A stretch of DNA of 64,000 bases from Algicella marina (GTDB taxonomy: Bacteria; Pseudomonadota; Alphaproteobacteria; Rhodobacterales; Rhodobacteraceae): contig NZ_CP046620.1 of assembly GCF_009931615.1 (NCBI RefSeq), positions 3,704,501 to 3,768,500 on the forward strand. Direction: 5' to 3'. The notes beneath the pieces are model-generated. The model was given only the letters and a program-made list of their open reading frames with translations. It was not told the DNA's origin and did not search any database. The translations under genes were made by a program, and so were the position numbers. Shown here piece after piece: positions 35,122 to 44,011 of this stretch (within the stretch, counting starts at the first letter, position 1; every line of letters begins with the position of its first letter).

Positions 35122-35140
35122 TGCAAACTTCTGTTTTGCA
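35122..35140. promoter_or_regulatory. Inverted repeat between ald and the Lrp-type regulator
   Basis: TGCAAA (35122-35127) and TTTGCA (35135-35140) form a perfect palindrome with a 7-base spacer. A further TTTGCA half-site lies at 35085-35090, 10 bases outside the ald start codon. Lrp/AsnC proteins bind such spaced AT-rich inverted repeats, so this is the best candidate operator for alanine-dependent control of ald. Confidence 0.5.
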
Positions 35141-35170
35141 GCGCCGAAATGACGCAATATATCCGGCAAA

Positions 35171-35659
35171 ATGAACCAAAAACCGGGAGAATTCTCCGAA
35201 GTGCCCTTTGACAGCTTCGATGCCGCCATCCTCAGTGTCCTTCAACGGGAGGGTAGAATTTCCAACGCCGATCTGGCGGAGCGCGTGCATCTTTCTGCCT
35301 CCGCCTGCCACCGCCGCGTGCAAAGGCTGGAGAAGGAGGGGGTCATCCGCGGCTATGTCGCGCTGCTGGATCCGGCTCGGGTGGAGCGGCGGGCAACGGC
35401 GTTTGTCGAGATAACGCTCAGCGGTCAGGCGAACGAATTGCTGGACGCGTTCGAAAAGGCCGTATCCCGGATCCCTGATGTGCTGTCTTGCCACCTTATG
35501 GCCGGCACGGCGGATTACCTGCTCAAGGTCGCGGCGCGGGACACGGAGGATTTCGCCCGCATTCATCGCCAGCACCTGACACGCCTGCCGGGGGTGGCGC
35601 AGATGCACACCAGTTTCGCACTGCGGACCGTGGTGCAGACAACTGCCCTGCCACTGTGA
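35171..35659 (+). CDS. Lrp/AsnC family regulator (AldR-like)
   Basis: A 162-residue transcription factor: an N-terminal helix-turn-helix (DAAILSVLQREGRISNADLAERVHLSASACHRRVQRLEKEG in sense, residues about 16-58) and a C-terminal RAM ligand-binding domain with TAFVEITL, CHLMAGTADYLLKV. It is divergent from ald with a 101-base gap carrying a palindrome, so it probably activates ald in response to alanine or a related amino acid. That role is known for ald-linked Lrp proteins and inferred here. Confidence 0.9.
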   Translation: MNQKPGEFSEVPFDSFDAAILSVLQREGRISNADLAERVHLSASACHRRVQRLEKEGVIRGYVALLDPARVERRATAFVEITLSGQANELLDAFEKAVSRIPDVLSCHLMAGTADYLLKVAARDTEDFARIHRQHLTRLPGVAQMHTSFALRTVVQTTALPL

Positions 35660-35692
35660 TAGTTGCGCCTGCAGGTCAGGCTGGCCGGCGGG

Positions 35693-36025
35693 TCAGGTCA
35701 GCGCCTGCACCAGATACAGCATCCCCATCCCGGCCACGATGGAGCCTATCAGCGAACGGGTCAGCGCCCCGACCAACAGGGCCGCCGCCGCCGCCGCCAA
35801 CCGGGCTGCATCCGGGTTGCCGCCCGTCGCTTCCGGCCACAGCACCATCGGTGCAATCAGCCCCGGCATCACACCGACGGTGACATAGCGCAGCAGCCGC
35901 AGAACGAACGGATGCAGAGGACGGTCGCCGATCAGACCGATGAAGGAAAACCGGATCAGATAGGTGCCGACGCCAAGCAGCACGATGACCTGCCAGATCA
36001 GGCCGTCCGGGATGCCACCGCTCAT
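35693..36025 (-). CDS. azlD: AzlD family branched-chain amino acid exporter subunit
   Basis: A 110-residue membrane protein with four hydrophobic segments, the small partner of AzlC. GTYLIRFSFIGLIGDRPLHP and VTVGVMPGLIAPMVL are typical AzlD segments. The ATG at 36025 overlaps the azlC stop as ATGA, so both are co-translated. Together they export branched-chain amino acids or analogues, as BrnFE do. Confidence 0.88.
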   Translation of the reverse strand: MSGGIPDGLIWQVIVLLGVGTYLIRFSFIGLIGDRPLHPFVLRLLRYVTVGVMPGLIAPMVLWPEATGGNPDAARLAAAAAALLVGALTRSLIGSIVAGMGMLYLVQALT

Positions 36026-36735
36026 ACCCGCTTCTCCAGCCAGATTTCCACCAGCGCACCGGTGAACATCGCCAGCACGGCGGCGATGATCAGGCCAAGT
36101 GAGTAGGGCACGCCGGCGAAGACCAGTGCCGCGGTGACGCTGACGACGGCGGCAGCGATGTGCGGCACGGTGCGCAGCGAGGGCGCGACCAGTGCAAGGA
36201 AGGTGATCGGAACCGCGAAGTCGAGTGCGTATTCCGGCGGAATGGCAGTGCCCGCCACCGCGCCAACGAAGGTGAAGATGTACCACAGAGGACAGACGGC
36301 CATCACCGCGCCGAAATAATAGGCCATCTTCTGCGGCACGGTCATTTCGGGGGAACGTTCATATTTCTGGACCGAGACGCCGTAGCTCTGGTCGACCAGC
36401 AGATAGGCGGCCAGCGCCCTCTGCCACATCGGCGCTGCCCCGATGTGCGGCACGAGGGCGGCGGAGTACATCGCCATTCGCATGTTCACGGCAAGGCTGG
36501 TGGCAAGGATGATCAGCAGCGGTGCCTGATCCTTCAGAAGCGCCAGGGCCGTGAACTGCGATGCCCCGGCGATGACGAGGAACGACATGCTCATTGTCTG
36601 CACGATGTCGAGCCCCGCCTCGGTCGCGACCACGCCGAACAGAAGCGAGAACGGAATGACGACGAGCACGAAAGGAACCCCCGCAAGGTAACCGGAGATG
36701 AACGCCGAGAAGGGAGAGGCAGAGGCGGAACGCAT
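36022..36735 (-). CDS. azlC: AzlC family branched-chain amino acid exporter subunit
   Basis: Membrane permease of 237 residues, the large subunit of an AzlCD/BrnFE exporter. SGYLAGVPFVLVVIPFSLLFGVVATEAG in pieces, ASQFTALALL and NMRMAMYSAAL followed by YLLVDQSYGV are family segments. The ATG at 36735 gives the usual short N-terminus (MRSASASPF); the frame is open far upstream but reads as antisense of fdhD there. It is divergent from fdhD across 234 bases. Confidence 0.9.
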   Translation of the reverse strand: MRSASASPFSAFISGYLAGVPFVLVVIPFSLLFGVVATEAGLDIVQTMSMSFLVIAGASQFTALALLKDQAPLLIILATSLAVNMRMAMYSAALVPHIGAAPMWQRALAAYLLVDQSYGVSVQKYERSPEMTVPQKMAYYFGAVMAVCPLWYIFTFVGAVAGTAIPPEYALDFAVPITFLALVAPSLRTVPHIAAAVVSVTAALVFAGVPYSLGLIIAAVLAMFTGALVEIWLEKRV

Positions 36736-36969
36736 GGTTCTGCCCCTAGCCCGGTTCGGCGGGGAGCACAATTCAGAATTCTGCATGACGGGTATCGCGA
36801 TCCTGAATGGAGGGCAGCGGAACCTTCGGGGGTGCGCCCGCGGCGCCGGCCATCGAGGCCGCCGCCGCAGGCTTTGGCGACCTGTTCGAGCCTGCCGCGC
36901 CGGATGCGCCGCCCTCCGGCTTGCCATTCCCGCCCGCCGGTGCTTCTCTCGCCGCAAAGGAGACGCCCC

Positions 36970-37830
36970 ATGATCATCCGCCCGGATCCGGATGCGCCCG
37001 GCCTCACCCGCGCCGTTACTGCCCGCGACCACACCGGCGCGGCGCAGGAGATCCGCGTGGTGGAAGAGAGGCCGCTGACGATCTACCTCAACAGCCAGGA
37101 AATCGTCACCGCCATGACCATCGGCGACCATCCCGAATGGCTCGCCATCGGCTATCTGGCCAATCAGGGCATGTTGTTGCCGGAAGATCAGATTACCGGC
37201 ACCGACTTCGACGAGGACCTCGAGACAGTTGTCGTCCGCACGGCGCGCGCAACCAATTACGAGGAAAAGCTGAAGAAAAAGACCCGCACCTCCGGCTGCG
37301 CCGTCGGCACTGTCTTCGGCGATGTGATGGAGGGGCTGGAAGGGCTGACGCTGCCGGCCACGCCGGTCCGCACCTCCGATCTCTACGCCCTCGCGCAAAA
37401 GATCAATACCAGCCCCAGCCTCTACCTCAATGCCGGGGCCATCCACGGCACCGTGCTCTGCAAGGCGGCGGAGCCGCTCGTCTATATGGAGGATGTCGGC
37501 CGTCACAACGCCGTCGACAAGATCGCGGGGTGGATGCGCACCGAGGGCATCGACCCGGCGGACAAGCTGCTCTACACCACCGGCCGCCTGACCTCCGAGA
37601 TGGTGATCAAGACGGCGCTGATGGGCATTCCGGCGCTCGCCTCCCGTTCCGGCTTTACCGCCTGGGGCGTGGAACTTGCCCGCCAGACCGGCCTCACCCT
37701 CATCGGCCGGATGCGCGGCCAGCGCTTCCTCTGCCTCTCGGGCGAGGAGCGGCTGGTCTATGATGCCGATCTTGCGAGCGTGCCGGAAGAAAACCGCAAG
37801 TCCCGCCGCAAGGGAGCAGGGGATGACTGA
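36970..37830 (+). CDS. fdhD: Formate dehydrogenase accessory sulfurtransferase
   Basis: Transfers sulfur from IscS to the molybdenum cofactor before its insertion into formate dehydrogenase. The product has 286 residues; EERPLTIYLNSQEI, MTIGDHPEWLAIGYLANQG, MEDVGRHNAVDKI and GMPALASRSG-like GIPALASRSGFTAW are family motifs. The usual CxxC loop is reduced to one Cys in RTSGCAVGTVFG, seen in a subset of the family. Its end overlaps the next gene by 8 bases, and mobA follows, forming a Moco operon. Confidence 0.92.
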   Translation: MIIRPDPDAPGLTRAVTARDHTGAAQEIRVVEERPLTIYLNSQEIVTAMTIGDHPEWLAIGYLANQGMLLPEDQITGTDFDEDLETVVVRTARATNYEEKLKKKTRTSGCAVGTVFGDVMEGLEGLTLPATPVRTSDLYALAQKINTSPSLYLNAGAIHGTVLCKAAEPLVYMEDVGRHNAVDKIAGWMRTEGIDPADKLLYTTGRLTSEMVIKTALMGIPALASRSGFTAWGVELARQTGLTLIGRMRGQRFLCLSGEERLVYDADLASVPEENRKSRRKGAGDD

Positions 37831-38350
37831 CATTACCGCGACGTACCGGGTCGATCCGGCGATCACCGTGGCAACTGCTGCCAGGAATTTGCAGCAGCAC
37901 AGCGGCACGGGCCGGGCCGCACTCATCAACATGGCCGTTACCGCCGCCGTTCTCTTCGGCGGCTACTGGCTCTTCCTGCGCTACACACCAATGGAAGCCG
38001 TACCAGCATTTTTGGCGGGGGTCGCCACCGGAGCTGCCGCCTATCTCTTCGGCCTGATGGCCTGCAACCGCGCCAAGCGGACGGGCATGCACCGGGCCCT
38101 GCGGGCGGACGCTGAGCGGCGAGGCCCCGCCACTCTCCGCCTCTCCGAGTCCGGCGTTGCCACGGAAACTGCCCATGGCAAGGCTAGCCTGCCCTGGGCG
38201 GGCATCCGTGCAGTGGAAGAAATCAAACCGGGAATCGCCCTGCTCACCAGTGGCTTCGGGGCGATCATCCTGCCGGACGACGCCTTGCCGGCGGGTCTCG
38301 ACCGTGCCGAGGCGCTCGCCCGCATCAGCCGATGGCGGGCGACGGCATGA
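37823..38350 (+). CDS. YcxB-like-domain membrane protein
   Basis: A 175-residue protein with two membrane helices near residues 33-52 and 60-80 (INMAVTAAVLFGGYWLF; VPAFLAGVATGAAAYLF) and a C-terminal soluble part with LRLSESGVATETAHGKASLPWAGIRAVEE in short blocks, the layout of YcxB-like/PH-type small membrane proteins. The function is unknown. The position between fdhD and mobA with overlaps on both sides (8 bases and ATGA) suggests co-expression only. Confidence 0.7.
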   Translation: MTDITATYRVDPAITVATAARNLQQHSGTGRAALINMAVTAAVLFGGYWLFLRYTPMEAVPAFLAGVATGAAAYLFGLMACNRAKRTGMHRALRADAERRGPATLRLSESGVATETAHGKASLPWAGIRAVEEIKPGIALLTSGFGAIILPDDALPAGLDRAEALARISRWRATA

Positions 38351-38949
38351 AGGCTTTAGGCATCATCCTCGCCGGCGGCCGGGCTACCCGGATGGGCGGC
38401 GGCGACAAGTGCCTGCTGCCGCTGCATGGTGCGCCGATGCTGACCCATATCGTCCTGCGTTTCCGTCCGCAGGTGGCGGGGCTGGCTCTCAACGCCAACG
38501 GCGATCCGTCCCGCTTCGCCGCATCCGGTCTCCCGGTGTTGCCCGACAGCATGGAAGATCATCCAGGCCCGCTTGCCGGCGTGTTGGCGGGCATGGACCA
38601 CGCCGCCGCCGAGGGATACAGCCACATCGTCACGGTGGCCGGAGACACGCCCTTCTTTCCCCGCGACCTCGTCACCCGCCTCACGGAGGCGGCGTCACGG
38701 GAGGATACACCCCTGGCCATGGCCACGACCCCGGCGGAAGACCGTCCCTTCCATCGTCACCCGACCTTCGGCTTGTGGCCGGTTGCGCTGCGCGAGAACC
38801 TGCGCTCGGCCCTCGCGGGTGGCACGCGCAAGATCGTCGCCTGGACCGATCCGCTGGGCTGCGCCCGCGCGTCCTTCCCCGAACGCCCGGATCCGTTCTT
38901 CAACATCAACACGCCCGAGGATCTGGAGGTGGCGGAACGCATGACGTAA
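38347..38949 (+). CDS. mobA: Molybdenum cofactor guanylyltransferase
   Basis: Attaches GMP to Mo-molybdopterin to give MGD cofactors used by formate dehydrogenase and the DMSO reductase family. The product has 200 residues. The nucleotidyltransferase opening ILAGGRATRMGGGDKCLLPL and GPLAGVLAGMDHA are diagnostic, TVAGDTPFFP carries the metal Asp, and FFNINTPEDL is the usual end. The ATG shares bases with the previous stop (ATGA). Confidence 0.95.
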   Translation: MKALGIILAGGRATRMGGGDKCLLPLHGAPMLTHIVLRFRPQVAGLALNANGDPSRFAASGLPVLPDSMEDHPGPLAGVLAGMDHAAAEGYSHIVTVAGDTPFFPRDLVTRLTEAASREDTPLAMATTPAEDRPFHRHPTFGLWPVALRENLRSALAGGTRKIVAWTDPLGCARASFPERPDPFFNINTPEDLEVAERMT

Positions 38950-38968
38950 TGCGTCGCGTATGCCGCCC

Positions 38969-39472
38969 CTACCGCCGCCACGCCGGCAGCAGCCTGCGCC
39001 GGGGTTCATCATCCACCAGCGCCAGCGCATCCGCACTGCAGGTGAACGTCCCGGCCATCTGCCTTTCAGCCAGGTCTTCGATTCCCTGCGTCACCTCTGC
39101 CATCCGCTGCGGGGCGGCACCGCCGTGCATCGTCGCCGCTATTGTCACCGTGAAATCGGTGATCTCGGTGGAAAAACGTGCATCTTCGGCCTCCATCTCG
39201 AAGGCGAAACTTCCTTCGGCGGCATTGATCATCCGCTGGCCACCCACGGGCTGTTCGATCTCGAAATTGCTGATCGTGCCCCGGCCACTGCCATCGGCCG
39301 CGATTTCCATGACGATGTCACCATCCACCCTTGTCACCGGTGCCGGGGTGAGGGCCTGATAGAACGCCGTCAGGTGCCCCGTTTCTGCCTGCCACCGGCC
39401 GACCATGCAATCCGGCACCTCTGCCCCTGCAGGTGCCGCCATCAGCACCGCCAAACCTGTCATCAATCTCAT
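38969..39472 (-). CDS. Secreted protein of unknown function
   Basis: A 167-residue protein with a short signal peptide (MRLMTGLAVLMAAPAGA) and a mature part with two Cys (VPDCMVGRW and FTCSADA). CMVGRWQ at the mature start and strand-rich stretches such as GRGTISNFEIEQPVGG suggest a lipocalin-like or META-type beta barrel, but I cannot place it in a family. Start chosen at the ATG that yields the signal peptide. 23 bases after the end of the zntB-like gene on the same strand. Confidence 0.65.
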   Translation of the reverse strand: MRLMTGLAVLMAAPAGAEVPDCMVGRWQAETGHLTAFYQALTPAPVTRVDGDIVMEIAADGSGRGTISNFEIEQPVGGQRMINAAEGSFAFEMEAEDARFSTEITDFTVTIAATMHGGAAPQRMAEVTQGIEDLAERQMAGTFTCSADALALVDDEPRRRLLPAWRR

Positions 39473-39495
39473 CCTGCCCCCCGTGGCCTTCTGTC

Positions 39496-40449
39496 CTACA
39501 TCCATTTCATCCAGCGCAGCACTGCCACCAGCACCACGCCCAAGACCGCCATCGCTGCCGTCAGCACGGCGAACGCATTTGCCGAACCCACGCCCGGCAT
39601 GCCACCCACATTGACACCGAACAACCCAGTCAGGAAGCCCAGCGGCAGGAACACCGCCGCCACCACGCTCAGCAAATATCCGTTGCGGCCAAGTTTCTGC
39701 CCCGTCTGCACGTCGAGATGATCCTGCACAGCCGCCAGCCTGTCGCGCGTGGCTTCCAGTTCCTCGACGCTTCGGGTCAGCATATTGGCCGTTTCACGCA
39801 GATGCACCCTGTCCGGCCCGCTAAGGAAATCGACCTCCGCGACGCACAGTCTGGCCAACGCCTCCCGTTGCGGCCGCAGATAGCGCCCGAGCTTGATTGC
39901 CTTCTGCCGCAGCGGCGCCAGTCGGGCGCCAAGGCCGTCCGGCGCGTCGAACATCGTTTCCTCAAGGGCGTCAGCCTCGTCTTCCAAGGCCAGGGAAACA
40001 GCCTCGATCCGGTCAGTCAGCCCCGCCGTTACGGCAGCCAGCACCGCGCCCGGCCCAACAAATGGTTGCTCGGCCTCCACCGCCTCACGCACTGCCGCAA
40101 CGGCTTTCAGCCGCCGCAAGCGCACCGTCAACAGCAGATCGGCTCTCGCCCAGACCCGCAGCGAGACCATGTCCTCCTCATCCTCGCCAGGGTTGAGGTT
40201 CACCCCGCGCAGGTTCAGCATCAGGCCGCCTTCATGAATATCGCAGCGTGGTCGTGTTTCCGCCTGCACAAGCGCATGGGCGACCACCGGCGGAACCTTG
40301 TTCGCCAGCCAGTCCACCAGTGCCGCATCATGACGATCGAGGTGCAGCCAGCGGAACCCGCCCTCAGGCGGGCCATCGCCCTCTGATGGCCGTGCCAGCC
40401 CCTCCGCATTGAAATCGAAGGCAAATACCGGTGTCACTGCCGCGTTCAT
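39496..40449 (-). CDS. zntB: CorA-superfamily divalent cation transporter, ZntB-like
   Basis: A 317-residue protein with a long helical cytoplasmic domain and two C-terminal membrane helices (YLLSVVAAVFLPLGFLTGLFG and FAVLTAAMAVLGVVLVAVL). The channel signature reads GVNVGGMPG in place of the Mg-type GMN, which is the usual form in ZntB and related transporters. Zinc transport is family-based inference. The ATG at 40449 is used; the open frame upstream has no likeness. Confidence 0.85.
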   Translation of the reverse strand: MNAAVTPVFAFDFNAEGLARPSEGDGPPEGGFRWLHLDRHDAALVDWLANKVPPVVAHALVQAETRPRCDIHEGGLMLNLRGVNLNPGEDEEDMVSLRVWARADLLLTVRLRRLKAVAAVREAVEAEQPFVGPGAVLAAVTAGLTDRIEAVSLALEDEADALEETMFDAPDGLGARLAPLRQKAIKLGRYLRPQREALARLCVAEVDFLSGPDRVHLRETANMLTRSVEELEATRDRLAAVQDHLDVQTGQKLGRNGYLLSVVAAVFLPLGFLTGLFGVNVGGMPGVGSANAFAVLTAAMAVLGVVLVAVLRWMKWM

Positions 40450-40572
40450 GCCGTCCTCCCACCCGTCTTGCCGCCATCTTCCCGGTTTCGTGGGCAGAGG
40501 CAACCCGCGGCAGGGCTTGACCATCACGCCGCATCCGGCCACTTGTTGCCGCCAGCAAACGCGGAAAACCCC

Positions 40573-42015
40573 ATGCCCTTCGCCATCGCCTCAGGCCACG
40601 CCCTCACAACCGAAAGCGCCGCAGCCGTCCTGCGCGAGGGTGGCACGGCCGTTGATGGCCTCGTCGCGGCGGCTTTCACGGCCTTTGTGGTGGAGCCGGT
40701 TCTCGCGGGTCCGCTTGGCGGCGGGGTCGCCATGATCCGGGAGCCGGGCAAGCCTCCGGCCATCCTTGACGCCTTCGTCCAGACACCCCGCCGTGCCGCT
40801 CGCGAGGCCGATCTCGATCTTGACACGATCACGGTCGATTTTGGCGCGGAGACCCAGGTCTTCCACATCGGCGCGGGAACGGTTGCCACACCCTGCCTCG
40901 TGCCGGCACTGCTCGACCTGCACGCGCGCCTCGGCCGGATGCCCCTGCGCGAACTGGCTTCCGAAGCCTGTGCGCTGGCCCGCAAAGGCCATGTTGTCTC
41001 GCCGTTTCAGGCACATGTTCTGGAACTGGTCGCCCCCATCGTCACCAGTACGCCCGAGGCCAAGGCACATTTCAGCGCTGGTGATGGCCTTGTGCGACCC
41101 GGCGACACGCTCGCCAATCCGCTCTTGGCTGACGTGCTGGAAACCCTCGCCCTCGAAGGTCCGCGTTTTTTTGCCGAGGGCGAAATTGCAGCCGCCCTGC
41201 TGGCGCTTCCCGGCGGCCATCTGATGGCGGACGATCTGCGCCACGCCGCCCCCGTCCGCCGAATGCCGCTCCACACCGCCCGCCGCGGCCATGACATCTG
41301 GCTCAACCCGGCTCCGGCGATGGGCGGCCTTTCCATTGCCGCCGCGCTGGAGGCTCTGCCGGACAGTTTCGGCCCGCTTACGCTGGCAAAGGCCTTCGAC
41401 CAGATCGACCGCCTGCGCACGGAGGGACCGATCGACATCGAACCGCTGAGGGCGCTGCTGAAGGATCATGCCGCTGCCACCCGCGGTACCACCCACATCT
41501 CGATCATGGATGCGGGCGGGTTGACTGCCGCGCTGACCCTGTCCAACGGCGAGGGCTGCGGCCGGATGCTGCCCGGTACCGGCATCATGCCCAACAACAT
41601 GCTGGGGGAGGAGGATCTTGTTCCCGAAGGCCCCCTTGCATGGACGCCGGACACACGCCTTGCCACCATGATGTGCCCGATGCTGCTGCGTGGCGCCACC
41701 GGGGAAGCTGTGATGGGCTCAGGCGGGTCGGCCCGCATCCGCACGGCACTTACCCAGGTGGCACTGCACTTGACGAACGGCATGCCGCCCGAGGAGGCTA
41801 TTCTCGCGCCGCGCCTGCACATGGAAAGGGGCAACATCGCCTTCGAGGATTCCCCCCGCTGGGCGGAGGAACTGCGACGCGCCTATCCGGAGGCGCGCAT
41901 TTTCACCGAACCCCACATGTTCTTCGGCGGCACCCACCTCGCCATGCGCACCGCCCGGGGTGGCTTCGAAGCGGCTGCTGACCCCCGCCGCGAAGGTGCC
42001 GCGACCATCGCCTGA
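40573..42015 (+). CDS. Gamma-glutamyltransferase family protein, no signal peptide
   Basis: A 480-residue Ntn-hydrolase of the GGT family. The N-terminal ASGHALTTESAAAVLREGG and EPVLAGPLGGG are typical, and the self-cleavage and nucleophile Thr is in ATRGTTHISIMDAGG; MGSGGSARIRTALTQV follows at the C-terminal small-subunit side. It is about 80-100 residues shorter than secreted GGT and begins directly at the core without a signal peptide, so it is probably cytoplasmic and may use another gamma-glutamyl or acyl substrate. Confidence 0.85.
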   Translation: MPFAIASGHALTTESAAAVLREGGTAVDGLVAAAFTAFVVEPVLAGPLGGGVAMIREPGKPPAILDAFVQTPRRAAREADLDLDTITVDFGAETQVFHIGAGTVATPCLVPALLDLHARLGRMPLRELASEACALARKGHVVSPFQAHVLELVAPIVTSTPEAKAHFSAGDGLVRPGDTLANPLLADVLETLALEGPRFFAEGEIAAALLALPGGHLMADDLRHAAPVRRMPLHTARRGHDIWLNPAPAMGGLSIAAALEALPDSFGPLTLAKAFDQIDRLRTEGPIDIEPLRALLKDHAAATRGTTHISIMDAGGLTAALTLSNGEGCGRMLPGTGIMPNNMLGEEDLVPEGPLAWTPDTRLATMMCPMLLRGATGEAVMGSGGSARIRTALTQVALHLTNGMPPEEAILAPRLHMERGNIAFEDSPRWAEELRRAYPEARIFTEPHMFFGGTHLAMRTARGGFEAAADPRREGAATIA

Positions 42016-42079
42016 CCTATTGCCGTACCATGGCCGCATCGGGCCGTTCCCGCATCCCGCCTCAGGCGGGACCCCCGTT

Positions 42080-43078
42080 TCACATCCCCGACAGGAACCC
42101 TGCGGCCAGCCGTTCCTCGGCCCGCGGGAGTACCGGGCGCGCAAGCTCCGCCGCCGCACCGTCGGCAAGTTCCGGGAACAGCGCCAGAACCTCGTCGCGC
42201 ACGGCCGCGTCCATACCTGCAAGCGCCGTTTCGCCGGGCCTGAAACTCTCGGACGGAGCACCGTTGCCGAAGATGATTTCGTGGCGGTCGAACAGCAGGT
42301 GATGATAGGTTACCTCACCGCCAGTGTCGCGCAGGATGGTGCTGTCATTCACCAGCGACGCCGCCGTCACCAGCACTTCCGGCGCGCCGAACAACACCTC
42401 CGCCCGCCAGCCCGTCACCAGCATCCGGTGGTTGGGTGAAACCCGCAGGTCGCGGTCATTGCCCAGCGTTCCCTTGCGTATCAGCACCGGCGCGAAGGCA
42501 CCCACCGCGGGCCGGCGCGTGCTGCCGATCCAGCGCAGCGGCTGGAATCCGTTGTCTCTGGTCTCCACCAGGTCGCCAACCATCAGCGCCTCGATCGCCA
42601 CTTCGCCCCGCATGGTGCAGATCAGCGTGCCTTCGGCAAAGCACAGAAGGTCGCTCATCGTTTCGATATCGCCATAGGCAATGCTGGGCGAGAAATCCTC
42701 GGCCACGATCTCCACCAGAGTGCCCGCTGGCGGCAATGGCCCTTCCAGCAACAGCACCATACCGTGTTCGGGAAAGTCTTCCGGAACCAGCCAGCCGAGA
42801 ACAGTCTGCTGCGTCGCGCCCTCGCCGTCCGTCCATTCGACGGTCACCGCGTGTTCCAGCTCTACACCGGCCTCTTCGTAATACAGGTCGCCGGAGTTGA
42901 CCGTCACCAACTGGTTGATGTCTTCATCATCCGCGAGAATATCGTCCGTGTCGGAAATCAGCGCGGTGTCGAGAGTATCGTAATCCTCTTCGGTCACCAA
43001 ATACGTCCGGCCGATGAAACCGTTGGCCAGAAGGGTGTTGAACCCACCCGTAACAAACTCGACGCTATGGTCACCCAT
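42080..43078 (-). CDS. Hint (Hedgehog/intein-type) domain protein 1
   Basis: A 332-residue acidic protein. Residues 1-145 hold an unassigned Asp/Glu-rich N-terminal part; the Hint module starts at Cys146 (CFAEGTLICT), then VAIEALMVGDLVETRDNGFQPLRW in blocks, SPNHRMLVTGWRAEVLFG with His217, LVNDSTI and HHLLFDRHEI near 259-267. About 60 residues follow, ending in a predicted helix. The type is the Hint_2 family common in Rhodobacteraceae. No signal peptide is seen. The ATG at 43078 has an excellent GGAGG site; an in-frame GTG at 43096 lies within it. Confidence 0.85.
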   Translation of the reverse strand: MGDHSVEFVTGGFNTLLANGFIGRTYLVTEEDYDTLDTALISDTDDILADDEDINQLVTVNSGDLYYEEAGVELEHAVTVEWTDGEGATQQTVLGWLVPEDFPEHGMVLLLEGPLPPAGTLVEIVAEDFSPSIAYGDIETMSDLLCFAEGTLICTMRGEVAIEALMVGDLVETRDNGFQPLRWIGSTRRPAVGAFAPVLIRKGTLGNDRDLRVSPNHRMLVTGWRAEVLFGAPEVLVTAASLVNDSTILRDTGGEVTYHHLLFDRHEIIFGNGAPSESFRPGETALAGMDAAVRDEVLALFPELADGAAAELARPVLPRAEERLAAGFLSGM

Positions 43079-43201
43079 ACCATCACCTCCACTCACCAGT
43101 ACCCCCGCCGCGACATTAACGAGACATCGCGGAATTCCTATCTTTATTTTCGATTTTGGCCACGATTTTGCCGTGATTTGCCCACAATTCGGGCAGGCTG
43201 C

Positions 43202-43975
43202 CTACATGGCGAGGAAACCGCGCCGCAGCAGGTTCAGCCCGGCCAGCACCAGCACGAACAGCGTCAGCCGGCGAAAACGCTCCTGGTCCAGCCGGTCCTG
43301 CGCCACGCGGCCAAGCAGCATTCCGGCCACTGCCGGCACCACCATCGCCGCCGAGAACGGCAGCGTTACGCCATCCAGCAGGCCGGACCGCAGGTGCGCG
43401 ATCACGAGTACGATGGAGCCGGTCAGGAAGGAAATTCCCTGGGCGCGGACAAGGTCGACCTTTGGAACGCCCCGCGCCAGCAGGTACATCAGCACCGGCG
43501 GTCCCCAGACGCCCGACAAGCCGCCGAAGAACCCGGCCACTGTTCCCGCGATCCATTCCATGCGATGTGCCCGCGCATCCGGAATGACCGGACGCCAACC
43601 CGAGAGCTGTATCGTACCGAACACCGTCACCATGCCGCCGAGGATCAGGAACAGCAGCCAGCCCGGTAGCACCGCCACCAGTTGCGCGCACAGCGCGATC
43701 ATCAACAGCATGACAAGGTTCAGGCGCCAGTAGGTGCGCAGCGTCGCCGTCGCCGCTCCCAGTCCCTGCCGGGTCGCCTGCATGGTGTTTGTCACCAGCG
43801 CCGGCAGCACGATCGCGGCAATCGCCGCCTCCGCATCCATCAGCGACCCGACGCCGCTGATCATGATCATCGGCAGGGCAAAGCCCACCGCGCCCTTCAC
43901 GAACCCGGCAAGGACCACGACCGCGAAGGCCAGTATCAGTGATGTCGTGCCGAACTCGGCCAGCAGGCTTTCCAT
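43202..43975 (-). CDS. TauE/SafE (TSUP) family membrane transporter
   Basis: A 257-residue membrane protein with about eight helices. GFVKGAVGFALPMIM near the start and the repeated GFFGGLSGVWGPPVLMYLL in the second half are the two pseudo-repeat signatures of TSUP proteins, which export sulfite, sulfoacetate or similar organosulfonates, or import such anions. The substrate is not known. A 123-base gap separates it from Hint protein 1 on the same strand. Confidence 0.88.
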   Translation of the reverse strand: MESLLAEFGTTSLILAFAVVVLAGFVKGAVGFALPMIMISGVGSLMDAEAAIAAIVLPALVTNTMQATRQGLGAATATLRTYWRLNLVMLLMIALCAQLVAVLPGWLLFLILGGMVTVFGTIQLSGWRPVIPDARAHRMEWIAGTVAGFFGGLSGVWGPPVLMYLLARGVPKVDLVRAQGISFLTGSIVLVIAHLRSGLLDGVTLPFSAAMVVPAVAGMLLGRVAQDRLDQERFRRLTLFVLVLAGLNLLRRGFLAM

Positions 43976-44011
43976 ACCGCCCCTCTGGCACCGGTCGCGA
44001 AGAATGGCAAG

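Noticed and set aside
36807-37763. 318-codon plus-strand frame starting before fdhD
   Set aside because: The reading frame is off by one from fdhD, whose motifs are clear; the Ala/Pro-rich N-terminus is compositional.
36022-37932. Possible 636-residue AzlC with a long N-terminal extension
   Set aside because: Everything upstream of 36735 is antisense to fdhD; the AzlC family starts at the ATG at 36735.
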